Under the pieces are notes generated by a model. The model ran no database searches. It was not told the origin of the DNA and saw only the letters and a list, made by a program, of their open reading frames with translations. 64,000 nt of DNA from Lentzea terrae. GTDB taxonomy: Bacteria > Actinomycetota > Actinomycetes > Mycobacteriales > Pseudonocardiaceae. The position numbers and the translations under genes were made by a program. Within the stretch, counting starts at the first letter, position 1; the number at the start of each line of letters is the position of its first letter. The stretch is from the NCBI RefSeq assembly GCF_003265345.1, contig NZ_QFWW01000026.1:365841-429840 (forward strand), written 5' to 3'. This document shows, one piece after another, positions 8,685 to 17,045 of the stretch.

Positions 8685-8747
8685 GCTTCCGAGTCTCTAT
8701 GGTCGATCACAGCACTGCCACCCACCACTGGCAGAAGGGCACCACTC

Positions 8748-9716
8748 ATGGAGCGTGACGTCGACCTCCTCGTCGTGGGCGCCGGCCCCACGGGGTTGTT
8801 CGCCGCGTACTACGCAGGCTTCCGGGAGCTGAAGGTCGCGCTGGTCGACGCGCTGCCCGAACCGGGCGGCCAGGTCACCGCGATGTATCCGGAGAAGATG
8901 ATTTTCGACGTGGCCGGCTTTCCTGCCATCAGGGGGCGCGACCTCGTCAACGGGCTGGTGGAGCAGGCGGGGCAGTACAAGCCGGCCTACCTGCTCGGGC
9001 GTCAGGCCCGCACGTTGGAGTCCACTGAGGACGGTCTGGTGGTCGGGCTCGCGGACGGCAGCTCGATCAGGACCGGCGCGGTGCTGATCACGGCGGGCAT
9101 GGGCGAGTTCAACCCGCGGCCGTTGCCGGCGGGTGACGGCTGGCTGGGGCGCGGCATGGTGCACTTCGTGCCCGTGCTGGCCGAGCACGCGGGACAGCAC
9201 GTCGTGATCGTGGGCGGTGGCGACTCGGCGTTCGACTGGGCGCTGGCGCTGCACCCGATCGCGGCCAGTGTCACGTTGGTGCACCGCAGGGCGAACTTCC
9301 GCGCGCACGCCGCGACTGTGCGGCAGGTGCGGGAGCTCGGCATCGAGATCATCACCGATGCCGAGGTGCTGGAGCTGCGTGGCGAGCCGCTGTCCGAAGT
9401 GGACGTCAAGGTCAAGGGTGAGGACGTGAAGACGTTGCCCGCGCAGACCGTGGTCGCGGCGCTCGGGTTCACGGCCGACCTCGGGCCGATCGAGTCGTGG
9501 GGGCTGGAGCTCGACCACCGCGCGGTCGTCGTCGACACCACGATGAAGACCAAGCTCGACCGGGTCTACGCGGCCGGTGACGTCGCGCAGTACCCCGGCA
9601 AGGTCAAGCTCATCGCCACCGGGTTCGGGGAGGCGGCGACGGCGGTCAACAACATCGCGGTCGCGCTCAACCCGTCCGCGCACCTCTTCCCCGGGCATTC
9701 GAGCAACGCGGGCTAA
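8748..9716 (+). CDS. Ferredoxin/flavodoxin--NADP+ reductase, thioredoxin-reductase-like
   Basis: 322-aa flavoprotein. The FAD-binding GAGPTG is at residues 11-16 and the NADPH-binding GGGDSAFD is near residue 158. The C-terminal AAGDVAQYPGKVKLIATGFGEA is the second FAD-contact motif. The CxxC redox pair of thioredoxin reductase is absent, which places it with the TrxR-like FNR type rather than TrxB. ATG 8748 has AGAAGGG 8 nt upstream. Its stop overlaps the convergent Lrp gene by 4 bp. Confidence 0.9.
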   Translation: MERDVDLLVVGAGPTGLFAAYYAGFRELKVALVDALPEPGGQVTAMYPEKMIFDVAGFPAIRGRDLVNGLVEQAGQYKPAYLLGRQARTLESTEDGLVVGLADGSSIRTGAVLITAGMGEFNPRPLPAGDGWLGRGMVHFVPVLAEHAGQHVVIVGGGDSAFDWALALHPIAASVTLVHRRANFRAHAATVRQVRELGIEIITDAEVLELRGEPLSEVDVKVKGEDVKTLPAQTVVAALGFTADLGPIESWGLELDHRAVVVDTTMKTKLDRVYAAGDVAQYPGKVKLIATGFGEAATAVNNIAVALNPSAHLFPGHSSNAG

Positions 9717-10174
9717 GGGCGGGGCAGCGGCGCCGGGTCGTGCTTCGTGATGTTCTGGAAGATGATCGACGTCCGGAAGCCCACGATCTCCTTTCGCGGG
9801 GCCAGCCGGTCGACCAGGAACGCGTGCAGGTGCTCGTTGTCCTGCGCGCTCACGTGGATCACGAAGTCGTCGCTGCCCGCCATCACGAACACCGACAGCA
9901 CCTCCGGCAGTTGTGCCACCGAGTTCTTGAAGGTGTCGATGACGGTCCGGCTCAACGGGCGGACCTGCACCGACACCAGTGCCTGCACGCCGCGGTTCAG
10001 CGCGGACGGTGCGATGTCGGCGTGGTAGCCGCGGATCACGCCCCGTTCGCGCAGCAGGCGGGTGCGCTCGAGGCACGTCGACGGCGCCACGCCCACCTTG
10101 CGGGCGATGTCGCGGTTCGACTGCCGGGCATCGCGCTGCAGTTCCCGCACGATCGCCGAATCAAGTTCGTCCAT
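9713..10174 (-). CDS. Lrp/AsnC-family transcriptional regulator
   Basis: 153-aa regulator: N-terminal AsnC-type helix-turn-helix (LDSAIVRELQRDARQSNRDIARKVGV) followed by a RAM ligand-binding domain (ALVSVQVRPLS, AGSDDFVIHVSAQDNEHLHAF). The ATG at 10174 has GGGGAG upstream. It is divergent from an amino-acid dehydrogenase gene across 109 bp that contains a perfect palindrome. It very likely controls that enzyme in response to an amino acid, as BkdR/Lrp-type regulators do. Confidence 0.92.
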   Translation of the reverse strand: MDELDSAIVRELQRDARQSNRDIARKVGVAPSTCLERTRLLRERGVIRGYHADIAPSALNRGVQALVSVQVRPLSRTVIDTFKNSVAQLPEVLSVFVMAGSDDFVIHVSAQDNEHLHAFLVDRLAPRKEIVGFRTSIIFQNITKHDPAPLPRP

Positions 10175-10194
10175 CTCGCTCCCCGGACCTCCCT

Positions 10195-10211
10195 GCCGAA
10201 CAACGTTCGGC
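10195..10211. promoter_or_regulatory. Palindrome GCCGAACAACGTTCGGC, candidate Lrp operator
   Basis: Perfect 7-3-7 inverted repeat just upstream of the lrp start and within the divergent promoter region. A second perfect palindrome (CGGCGCAGCGCCG, 10208-10220) overlaps its edge. TAACTT at 10240-10245 could be the -10 of the dehydrogenase gene. Confidence 0.5.
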
Positions 10212-10283
10212 GCAGCGCCGATCCCACTGACGATCACCCTAACTTCGAGGCCGGGACATGGTGGAAGTTCGGGAGGAACGCTG

Positions 10284-11231
10284 ATGTGGGAACACGAACA
10301 GCTCGTCGTCCGCACCGGGAAGAGGTCGGGGATGACCACGATGGTCGCCCTGCACTCGACCGCGGCGGGACCGGCGGTCGGCGGGTGCCGGATGAAGGCG
10401 TACGAGCAGATCACGGACGCGGTCACGGACGTGCTGCGACTGTCGAAGGCCATGACGCTCAAGTGCGCGGCGGCGGGAATCCCGCACGGTGGAGCCAAGA
10501 GCGTGATCGTCGTCGACCGCCCGCTCACCCCGGAACTGCGGCGGCAGGTGCTGCTCGACCACGCCGACCTCGTCAACGAGTTCGACGGCGCCTACCGCGC
10601 GGGGCCGGACGTCGGCACCGGGCCGGACGACATGCTGGTGCTCAGGGAGCGCACCCCGCACGCCTACTGCCTGCCGGAGGAGCACGGCGGCACGGGCTCA
10701 TCGAGCGGGCCCACGGCGCGGGGAGCGCTGGCAGCGCTGAAAGCGGCCTCGCGGTACGTCTTCGGGACGGACGACCTGACCGGCAGGAAGGTCGTGATCA
10801 GCGGGTTCGGCTCGGTGGGGGAGCTGATCGCCAGGTCGCTGAGAGCCGACGTCGTCGTGTCCGATGTGGACGAAAGCAGGCGGACGGACGAGTTCGGCTG
10901 GGTGCCTCCGGACCTGGCGTACCGGACCAAGGCCGACGTGCTCGTCCCGGCGGCCGTGGGAGGCGTGCTGAGCCCGGAGACCGTTGCGCACCTCGACGTC
11001 AGACTGATCGTGGGCCCGGCCAACAACCAGCTCACCGACGACAGCGTCGCCGGCTTGCTCGAGGAACGCGGCATCGTGTGGGTGCCCGACCACGTCGCGA
11101 GTGCCGGAGGGGTGATCTACACGCTCGCCAGGGAGGACGACGGGGCCGACCACGAGACCGCGCTGAAGAGGGTGGACGGCATCGAGGCAACGGTCGAGCA
11201 ACTCCTCCGTCGTTCCAGCTCTGCGGGATGA
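10284..11231 (+). CDS. Glu/Leu/Phe/Val dehydrogenase (valine/leucine dehydrogenase type)
   Basis: 315-aa NAD-dependent amino-acid dehydrogenase that deaminates a branched-chain or related amino acid to its 2-oxo acid. Both family lysines are visible (SKAMTLK and GGAKS). The Rossmann motif is GFGSVGE near residue 170. The C-terminal NNQLTD and VPDHVASAGG are conserved. It is somewhat shorter than streptomycete valine dehydrogenases (about 360 aa). ATG 10284 has GGGAGG 7 nt upstream. Control by the divergent Lrp-type regulator is inferred from context. Confidence 0.9.
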   Translation: MWEHEQLVVRTGKRSGMTTMVALHSTAAGPAVGGCRMKAYEQITDAVTDVLRLSKAMTLKCAAAGIPHGGAKSVIVVDRPLTPELRRQVLLDHADLVNEFDGAYRAGPDVGTGPDDMLVLRERTPHAYCLPEEHGGTGSSSGPTARGALAALKAASRYVFGTDDLTGRKVVISGFGSVGELIARSLRADVVVSDVDESRRTDEFGWVPPDLAYRTKADVLVPAAVGGVLSPETVAHLDVRLIVGPANNQLTDDSVAGLLEERGIVWVPDHVASAGGVIYTLAREDDGADHETALKRVDGIEATVEQLLRRSSSAG

Positions 11232-11237
11232 GGTGAA

Positions 11238-11705
11238 GTGGCAGGCTCCGCGAGCATGGGGAGACTGCTCGTCGTGCTCGCGTCATGCCTGCTGCTGGCC
11301 GGGTGTTCTCCGGCGTCGACTCGGGCGGTCCGCCTGTCCGACACCGGGATGCCGCAGATGGTCGACCTCGCCTGCAAGTCGCGCATGCTCACCTACATGG
11401 AGATCCGGAGCGACAACGGCGACCAGGTACTCGACGAGAAGGACCCGGTCCATTGGCGGATCGAGTTCCCAGAGCCGAGGCAGCACTACACGGTCACGGT
11501 GGGGGAGCTGCCGGAAGGCGCGGTGGAGAAAGTCCCGTGGCGGTCTCCCGCCGGCGACGTGATCCTCGACTGGGACATGGGCAACGGCGACGCCTGGGAA
11601 CCAGGCGAGGAGTTCACTCTCGACGACCTGCAGGGCGGCAAGGTTCGGCATCGAAACGAGACCCTCACCGCCGAGCAGTTCGCCAAGATCCAGACCAACT
11701 GTTAA
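11238..11705 (+). CDS. Putative secreted lipoprotein
   Basis: 155-aa precursor with a lipobox (LLLAGC, Cys at about residue 23), then an acidic, otherwise unrecognised domain of about 130 aa ending in a Cys. The start is GTG 11238 (GATGAGG upstream) or ATG 11256, which would give a tighter signal peptide. It lies 6 bp after the dehydrogenase, probably co-transcribed. Its end overlaps the convergent L,D-transpeptidase gene. Function unknown. Confidence 0.75.
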   Translation: MAGSASMGRLLVVLASCLLLAGCSPASTRAVRLSDTGMPQMVDLACKSRMLTYMEIRSDNGDQVLDEKDPVHWRIEFPEPRQHYTVTVGELPEGAVEKVPWRSPAGDVILDWDMGNGDAWEPGEEFTLDDLQGGKVRHRNETLTAEQFAKIQTNC

Positions 11706-12112
11706 GGCAGTACCTGGACCTTCTCGCCGATCGCCAGGTTGTCGTAGAACACCAGCGACGCGGCCGGCTGCAGTCGGATGCAGCCGTGCGACTGGACGTT
11801 GGTGTCACCCTGGTGGAACGCGATACCGCTCGTGGTGAAGTACACCGCGTTCGGCATCGGACCGTTGTACGGGACGCTCCAGTCGTTCTTCACCTTGCGC
11901 AGCACGGAGAACGTGCCCACCGGGGTCTCGTACCCCGGCTTGCCGTGGCTGATCGGCACCGGGCCGTAGCTCGTCTTGCCGTTGAACACCAGCCATGCCT
12001 TGTTGGAGTGCTTCTCCAAGCACGCTCCGTTGTAGACGGTGCAACCCGCCTGTGCTTGCGCGGGTACCGCGAAACCGAGGATCAGGAGCACCGTCGCGAT
12101 GAGTACTCGCAT
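11702..12112 (-). CDS. Small secreted L,D-transpeptidase (YkuD), copy 1
   Basis: 136-aa protein with a signal peptide ending in AQA (residue 20) and a single YkuD catalytic domain. The catalytic core is His100 and SHGCIRL with Cys111, which would form or edit 3-3 peptidoglycan cross-links. The domain is compact and lacks the Ig-like and C-terminal domains of mycobacterial LdtMt2. A ribosome site (GGGG 8-12 nt upstream) supports the ATG. It is one of three tandem paralogues that share the block RKVKxxWSxPYNGPMP. Confidence 0.85.
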   Translation of the reverse strand: MRVLIATVLLILGFAVPAQAQAGCTVYNGACLEKHSNKAWLVFNGKTSYGPVPISHGKPGYETPVGTFSVLRKVKNDWSVPYNGPMPNAVYFTTSGIAFHQGDTNVQSHGCIRLQPAASLVFYDNLAIGEKVQVLP

Positions 12113-12168
12113 CTCACATCACCCCTCAGTGGTGGAGTAACCACTATCAGATGATCTGAATCATCGGA

Positions 12169-12576
12169 TTATGGAAGTACCTGAACCTGCTCGCCGACGA
12201 AGAGGTTGTCGTAGAACACTTGGGAGGCTTCCCAGGTCAGGCGCACGCAGCCGTGGGACTGCGAGTTGAGGTCGCCCTGGTGGAACGCGACGCCGTCGTA
12301 GGTGAAGTACACGGCGTTGGGCATCGGACCGTTGTACGGGACGCTCCAGTCGTTCTTCACCTTGCGCAGCACCGAGAACATGCCGACCGGGGTGCCGAAA
12401 CCGGGCTTGCCGTGGCTGATCTGAACCGGGCCGTAGCTCGTCACACCGTTGGTGACGAGCCAGGCCCGGTTCGCGCTCTTCGACACGCACGCTCCGTTGT
12501 GGACAGTGCAGCCGGAAGCGTGTGCGGGTACCGCAAAGCTAAGCAGCAGAAGGGCCGCGAAGGCCAGGGGTCTCAT
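12169..12576 (-). CDS. Small secreted L,D-transpeptidase (YkuD), copy 2
   Basis: 135-aa paralogue of copy 1, with a signal peptide ending near AHA, then the YkuD domain with FHQGD and SHGCVRL carrying the catalytic His and Cys. It is nearly identical to copy 1 across VLRKVKNDWSVPYNGPMP. The intergenic gap to copy 1 (12113-12168) contains GATGAT/ATCATC and GTGG/CCAC small repeats but no strong terminator, so one mRNA could carry all three. Confidence 0.85.
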   Translation of the reverse strand: MRPLAFAALLLLSFAVPAHASGCTVHNGACVSKSANRAWLVTNGVTSYGPVQISHGKPGFGTPVGMFSVLRKVKNDWSVPYNGPMPNAVYFTYDGVAFHQGDLNSQSHGCVRLTWEASQVFYDNLFVGEQVQVLP

Positions 12577-12585
12577 AGTTGATCA

Positions 12586-13116
12586 TCATGCGACCACCTG
12601 AACGGTCTCGCCAATCGAGAGGTTCTGGAAGTAGAACTTGGCGGCCGCGGGGTCCAGGTGGATGCAACCGTGCGACGGCTCGGTCAGTGAACCCTCGTGG
12701 AACGCGATACCGCTCTCGGTGAAGTACGTCGACCACGGCATGGGGCCGTTGTACGGCCGGCTCCACTCGTCCTTCACCTTGCGCAGCACCGGGAACTTGC
12801 CCACCGGCGTCTCGTAGCCCTTGCGCCCGTGCGTGATCGGCGCCGGGCCGTAGGCGATCTTGTCGCCGCGCAGCACCCACGACTGGTTTGTGGAGAGCTG
12901 GATGCACGCGCCGTCGCTGATGTCGCACGGGGTCGGCTTCACGACGGGCGGCGGAGGCGGCGGCGGGGGAGGCGTCTCCGACGACGAAGGCGGTGCAGAG
13001 GGCGGAGCAGGTGAAGACACCGAAGATGGTGGTGCTGTTGGAGTTTCGGCGTGCACGGCCCCCGAAGCACACCCCGCCACAGACATCAACGCGACCGCCG
13101 CGAGCAGCATCCGCAT
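12586..13116 (-). CDS. Lipoprotein L,D-transpeptidase (YkuD), copy 3
   Basis: 176-aa paralogue that differs from the other two by a lipoprotein signal (SVAGC, Cys at about residue 16) and a Pro/Ser/Thr-rich linker with nine consecutive prolines before the YkuD domain. The linker would hold the enzyme away from the membrane and within the wall. Catalytic FHEGS and SHGCIHL are intact. The start is ATG 13116 with GAGGGGG 7 nt upstream. An upstream in-frame start at 13170 has no ribosome site. It is the first gene of the tandem trio. Confidence 0.86.
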   Translation of the reverse strand: MRMLLAAVALMSVAGCASGAVHAETPTAPPSSVSSPAPPSAPPSSSETPPPPPPPPPVVKPTPCDISDGACIQLSTNQSWVLRGDKIAYGPAPITHGRKGYETPVGKFPVLRKVKDEWSRPYNGPMPWSTYFTESGIAFHEGSLTEPSHGCIHLDPAAAKFYFQNLSIGETVQVVA

Positions 13117-13249
13117 CGCGCACCCCCTCAGTGATTCATCCTTTGCCGAAGTAGACGACGGGAGGATCACTCAGGTTGCAAAGCGGAGGGCCCGCCTCCG
13201 TAACAGTTGGGAGACGGACCCTCGGAATGCGTTTACCGATCTACGAGCC

Positions 13250-14020
13250 TCACACCGCGCCGGCGTACTGGCTGATCCACGAGCGGTAGAACGGGACGTC
13301 GACGTAGATCGACGGAGCGGTCGCGCAGGTCGCGCCGCCGCCGGAGCGGCTGGTCGCACCGATCAGCTGCCAGCGGCCGGACACCGACTTCACCTGCGGG
13401 CCACCGGAGTCGCCGTAGCAGGCGCCCTTGTTGCCGTCGGTGTTGTTGGTGCAGATCTCCGATGCGCCGCTGATGCCGGAGCAGCGGTTGTCCGCCACGA
13501 TCGACGTGTCGAGCTCCTGCAGGTTGATCGGAGCACCGCAGCCGCCGCGGATCGGGCAGGTCTGGCCCCAGCCGATGATCCGGGTGGCGGTGCCGACCGG
13601 GCCGGACGTGGCCGCCACGGCGGCGGGAGCCTGGCTGACCGAGGTGGACAGCTGGACGAGCGCCAGGTCCGCGGACGGGTGGTTGATGATCCGCGACGCG
13701 CGGGCCACCGTGCCGCCGCTGGTGCGGTTCGTGGTGCCGATCCGCGCCTGGGTCGACGCCGGCGTGCGGCCCTGGACGCAGTGCTTCGCCGTCACGACCC
13801 AGTTGGCCTTGATCAGCGTGCCACCGCAGAAGTGGCTGCCGGAGGTGCTCTGCAGAGACACCATCCAGGAGTAGACCTGGGTCGCGTTGCGCCCACCGAC
13901 GATCATCGGCGAGACGTCGCCGTCAGCGGTGGGGGTCGGAGCCGCGGTGGCCGCAGCGGCCGAGGCGAGCAGAGCGCCAGCGGCCACGGCGATTGCGGAG
14001 AACAACGAACGTGCCCTCAT
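13250..14020 (-). CDS. Secreted chymotrypsin-fold serine protease (S1 family)
   Basis: 256-aa preproenzyme: signal peptide to about ATA (residue 26), a short propeptide, then mature IVGG at residue 40. The catalytic triad is visible as His80 (VVTAKHC), Asp118 (SADLALVQL) and Ser205 (GDSGGP). Six cysteines could form disulfides. The residue at the base of the S1 pocket, six before Ser205, reads as Gly rather than Asp, so trypsin-like Arg/Lys specificity is not expected. It is monocistronic. The 130 bp upstream towards glpX holds its promoter. Confidence 0.92.
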   Translation of the reverse strand: MRARSLFSAIAVAAGALLASAAAATAAPTPTADGDVSPMIVGGRNATQVYSWMVSLQSTSGSHFCGGTLIKANWVVTAKHCVQGRTPASTQARIGTTNRTSGGTVARASRIINHPSADLALVQLSTSVSQAPAAVAATSGPVGTATRIIGWGQTCPIRGGCGAPINLQELDTSIVADNRCSGISGASEICTNNTDGNKGACYGDSGGPQVKSVSGRWQLIGATSRSGGGATCATAPSIYVDVPFYRSWISQYAGAV

Positions 14021-14151
14021 CGTTGAGCTTCCTTCCTGAACCCGGCGCAGGGTTGCCGGGGTCAGGTCGGAAACTAAGGACGAAGGTCACGCGGTGACTA
14101 GGGTCACTCGTCTGGTTACCTTGCGTTCACAGTTCACGGAAAGCGCGGCGC

Positions 14152-15192
14152 TTACGGCATCGGCTGCTGCACGTCCCCCGGCAGGTCGAAGTCGACGGAG
14201 GCGTATTCGCGCAGCTTGTGCAGGCTGTGGAAGCCGTCGATCATGCGCACGGTGCCGGACTTCGATCGCATGACGATGGACTGCGTCGTGCAGCCACCTG
14301 CCCGGTAGTGCACACCGCGCAGAAGGTCACCATCGGTCACACCCGTGGCGCAGAAGAAGACGTTGTCGCCCGACACGAGGTCGTTCGTGGTGAGCACACG
14401 AGAGAGGTCGTGGCCCGCACCGATCGCCTTCTCGCGCTCCTCGTCGTCCTTGGGCCACAACCGGCCCTGGATGGCGCCACCGACGCACTTCAGCGCCGCC
14501 GCCGCGATGATGCCCTCCGGCGTGCCGCCGATGCCCACGAGCATGTCCACGCCGGACGTGGGACGTGCGGCGGAGATCGCGCCGGCCACGTCGCCGTCGG
14601 AGATGAAGTGGATGCGCGCACCGGCCTGGCGCACCTCGTGCACGAGCTGCTCGTGCCGCGGCCGGTCCAGGATGCACACGTTCACGTCGGAGACGTCGCT
14701 GTGCTTGGCCTTCGCGACGCGGCGGATGTTCTCCGCGATCGGCGCGGTGATGTCGATGACGTCGGCCGCCTCCGGGCCCACGGCGAGCTTCTCCATGTAG
14801 AACACCGCGGACGGGTCGAACATGGCGCCGCGCTCGGCCACGGCCAGCACGGCCAGCGCGTTCGGCATGCCCTTGGACATCAGCGTGGTGCCGTCGATCG
14901 GGTCGACCGCGACGTCGCACTCGGGGCCCTCGCCGTTGCCGACCTCCTCGCCGTTGAACAGCATGGGCGCCTCGTCCTTCTCGCCCTCGCCGATCACCAC
15001 GACACCGCGCATCGAGACGGTGTGGATCAGCTTGCGCATCGCATCGACCGCGGCGCCGTCACCGCCGTTCTTGTCGCCGCGCCCCACCCACCGGCCGGCG
15101 GCCATCGCCGCAGCCTCGGTGACGCGCACGAGCTCCAATGCCAGGTTCCGGTCGGGGGCTTCGCGACGTCGTTCCGCGGGGGTGTTCACCAT
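14152..15192 (-). CDS. glpX: Class II fructose-1,6-bisphosphatase
   Basis: 346-aa GlpX enzyme hydrolysing fructose-1,6-bisphosphate in gluconeogenesis. Metal-binding motifs are intact: GEGEKDEAP near residue 70 and DPIDGTT near residue 103. GIGGTPEG follows in the second half. The ATG has GGAGG 6 nt upstream. It sits next to fumC and xseB as in mycobacteria, and it is downstream of xseB on the same strand with a 68-bp gap. Confidence 0.96.
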   Translation of the reverse strand: MVNTPAERRREAPDRNLALELVRVTEAAAMAAGRWVGRGDKNGGDGAAVDAMRKLIHTVSMRGVVVIGEGEKDEAPMLFNGEEVGNGEGPECDVAVDPIDGTTLMSKGMPNALAVLAVAERGAMFDPSAVFYMEKLAVGPEAADVIDITAPIAENIRRVAKAKHSDVSDVNVCILDRPRHEQLVHEVRQAGARIHFISDGDVAGAISAARPTSGVDMLVGIGGTPEGIIAAAALKCVGGAIQGRLWPKDDEEREKAIGAGHDLSRVLTTNDLVSGDNVFFCATGVTDGDLLRGVHYRAGGCTTQSIVMRSKSGTVRMIDGFHSLHKLREYASVDFDLPGDVQQPMP

Positions 15193-15260
15193 TGCGCGCC
15201 TCCATGCGACTACTCAGCGTGCCGGATTTTTTGATCGGCAAGCTGAATCCTTGCACGGGA

Positions 15261-15476
15261 TCACGCCTCGGAAACGTCCTCCTCGACCACAGCGAGAGCT
15301 GCATCGATTCGCTCGCGTGCACCGGCGAGATGCTGCTCACACGTCTTGGCGAGCACCTCACCGCGTTCCCACAGGGCGAGTGAGTCCTCCAGTGACAGGC
15401 CACCGGCCTCCAGCTTGCGGACCACCTCGACCAGCTCGTCACGGGCGGCTTCGTAACCGAGTGTTTCCGAACTCAC
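15261..15476 (-). CDS. xseB: Exodeoxyribonuclease VII small subunit
   Basis: 71-aa helical protein with the XseB pattern: GYEAARDELVEVVRKLEAGG and LSLEDSLALWERGEVLAK. It partners XseA in degrading single-stranded DNA to oligonucleotides. The GTG start overlaps the previous ORF by 4 bp (GTGA), so it is translationally coupled. An extra ORF separates it from xseA, which is unusual. Confidence 0.93.
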   Translation of the reverse strand: MSSETLGYEAARDELVEVVRKLEAGGLSLEDSLALWERGEVLAKTCEQHLAGARERIDAALAVVEEDVSEA

Positions 15477-15817
15477 GCTGACTGGCTCCTCAGGCGGCTA
15501 AGCACGGTCGCGACGGCCAGGTCGTACCCGACCAGCGCCTCCGCGAACTCCTCGCCGTCACCCTCTCGCACCGCCTCGTCGATGAGCGCCTCGGCCTCCG
15601 CAACACGCCGGTACTGCACCGTGCCGGCGGTGGCCTCGCTCAGATCGTGCAACGTGAGGATCAACGTGCGGCGGCTGGTGGTGTCGCAGTCGCCCACCAT
15701 CTCCGTCCAGCACTCGGCCGCGGCCCTGTTCGCCGCCTCCGCCTTCGTTCGCAGCCCCGAACCGCACGAGCCGGCCGCCTCCATGGTCAGGGGCAGGAAC
15801 ACGGCATCACGCATCAT
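15473..15817 (-). CDS. Hypothetical protein inserted between xseA and xseB
   Basis: 114-aa protein from ATGATG at 15817/15814 with GGGGGAGG just upstream. It overlaps the end of xseA by 11 bp and the start of xseB by 4 bp, so it is read on the same mRNA. It is predicted to be mostly helical and acidic (EAEALIDEAVREGDGEEFAEALVGYDLAVATVLSRL in the second half), without a membrane segment. No family recognised. Its position suggests a DNA-repair or regulatory link to exonuclease VII, which is only inference. Confidence 0.72.
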   Translation of the reverse strand: MMRDAVFLPLTMEAAGSCGSGLRTKAEAANRAAAECWTEMVGDCDTTSRRTLILTLHDLSEATAGTVQYRRVAEAEALIDEAVREGDGEEFAEALVGYDLAVATVLSRLRSQSA

Positions 15818-17045
15818 CGGTACCTCCCCCTTCCTCGCTGGTGACAACTGCCCGCACTGCTCCGTCAACGACGCGTACCCGCAGCTGTGTTCCGCTCGGC
15901 GCGTCCGTCACAGAACGCAACACGCCGTCGGGCCCGTCGGGTGTGACGAGTTGCACAACGGCGTATCCGCGGGCCAGCGTGGCGGCTGGTCCGAGGGTCG
16001 TCAAGCGGGCTTTCGTCCCTGACAGGTGGACGTCTTCCCGATCGAGACGTTGCGTGACGGCCCTACGGGCTTGGTCGCGAAAACGTTTCACTTCTTCGGC
16101 GCGGCGCTCCAGTGGACCGTACGGGTCCGAAAGTACTGGTCGGGAGCGCAGGGCGTCGAGCAGTTTGCGTTCCCGGTCGACCCAGCCGTGCAGCGCACGC
16201 CGGCCGCGGTCGCGCATCTGGCGGACGCGTTCACTCTCTTCGGCGACATCGGGAACCACCCGTTTGCCCGCATCGGTGGGCGTCGAGCACCGCAGGTCCG
16301 CGACGTGGTCGAGGAGCGGGGTGTCCGGCTCGTGCCCGATCGCGGACAGCACCGGCGTGCGGCACTGGGAGACCGCCCGGCACAGCGCCTCGTCGGAGAA
16401 CGGCAGGAGGTCCTCCACGCTGCCGCCGCCGCGGGCGATGATGATCACGTCGCACTCGGGATCGCGTTCCAAAGTGGACAGTGCGGTCATCACCTGGGTG
16501 ACCGCCATCGGGCCCTGCACGGCGACGTTGATGACGCGGAAGTGCGCTGCGGGCCAACGGTTTCGCGCGTTGGTCAGCACGTCGCGCTCGGCTGCCGAGG
16601 CACGACCGGTGATGAGGCCGATCTTCTGCGGCAGGAACGGCGGACGGCGCTTGCGGCGCGGGTCGAACAGGCCCTCGGCGTGCAGCAGCTTGCGCAACCG
16701 CTCGATGCGCGCGAGCAGCTCACCGATGCCGACCGCGCGGATCTCGTCCGCGCGCAACGACAGCGTGCCCCGGTTCGGGTAGAAGCTGATCTTGCCGTGC
16801 ACGACGACGCGGCTGCCCTCGGTGAGCTGCAGCTCGCGGATCATCCCGGCGTTCGCGGTGATCGACATCGACATGTCGACGCTCGGGTCGCGCAGCGTCA
16901 GGAACGCCGTGGAGCTGCGTGCGTTGAGCTGCGTGACCTGGCCCTCGACCCAGACGTCGCCGAGGCGGTTGATCCAGTCGAGCAGCTTGCGGGCGACCGT
17001 CCGCACCGGCCACGGGTTCTCCGGCGTGGATTTTGCTTCCGTCAC
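15807..17045 (-). CDS. xseA: Exodeoxyribonuclease VII large subunit
   Basis: 412-aa catalytic subunit: N-terminal OB-fold (VWVEGQVTQLNARSSTAFLTLRD), then the nuclease domain with PQKIGLITGRASAAERDV, IIARGGGSVEDLLPFSDE and SAIGHEPDTPLLDHVAD, then a helical region. Length is normal for the family. The GTG start overlaps the upstream lipid-droplet-protein gene by 4 bp. The operon order is ldp - xseA - orf - xseB. Confidence 0.96.
   Translation of the reverse strand: MTEAKSTPENPWPVRTVARKLLDWINRLGDVWVEGQVTQLNARSSTAFLTLRDPSVDMSMSITANAGMIRELQLTEGSRVVVHGKISFYPNRGTLSLRADEIRAVGIGELLARIERLRKLLHAEGLFDPRRKRRPPFLPQKIGLITGRASAAERDVLTNARNRWPAAHFRVINVAVQGPMAVTQVMTALSTLERDPECDVIIIARGGGSVEDLLPFSDEALCRAVSQCRTPVLSAIGHEPDTPLLDHVADLRCSTPTDAGKRVVPDVAEESERVRQMRDRGRRALHGWVDRERKLLDALRSRPVLSDPYGPLERRAEEVKRFRDQARRAVTQRLDREDVHLSGTKARLTTLGPAATLARGYAVVQLVTPDGPDGVLRSVTDAPSGTQLRVRVVDGAVRAVVTSEEGGGTDDA

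Noticed and set aside
8748..9716. Thioredoxin reductase
   Set aside because: FAD and NADPH motifs match, but the CxxC redox pair is missing, so a ferredoxin-NADP reductase fits better.
13184..13200. Terminator of the serine protease gene
   Set aside because: Only a 6-bp stem (CGGAGG/CCTCCG) without a T-run. Too weak to call.
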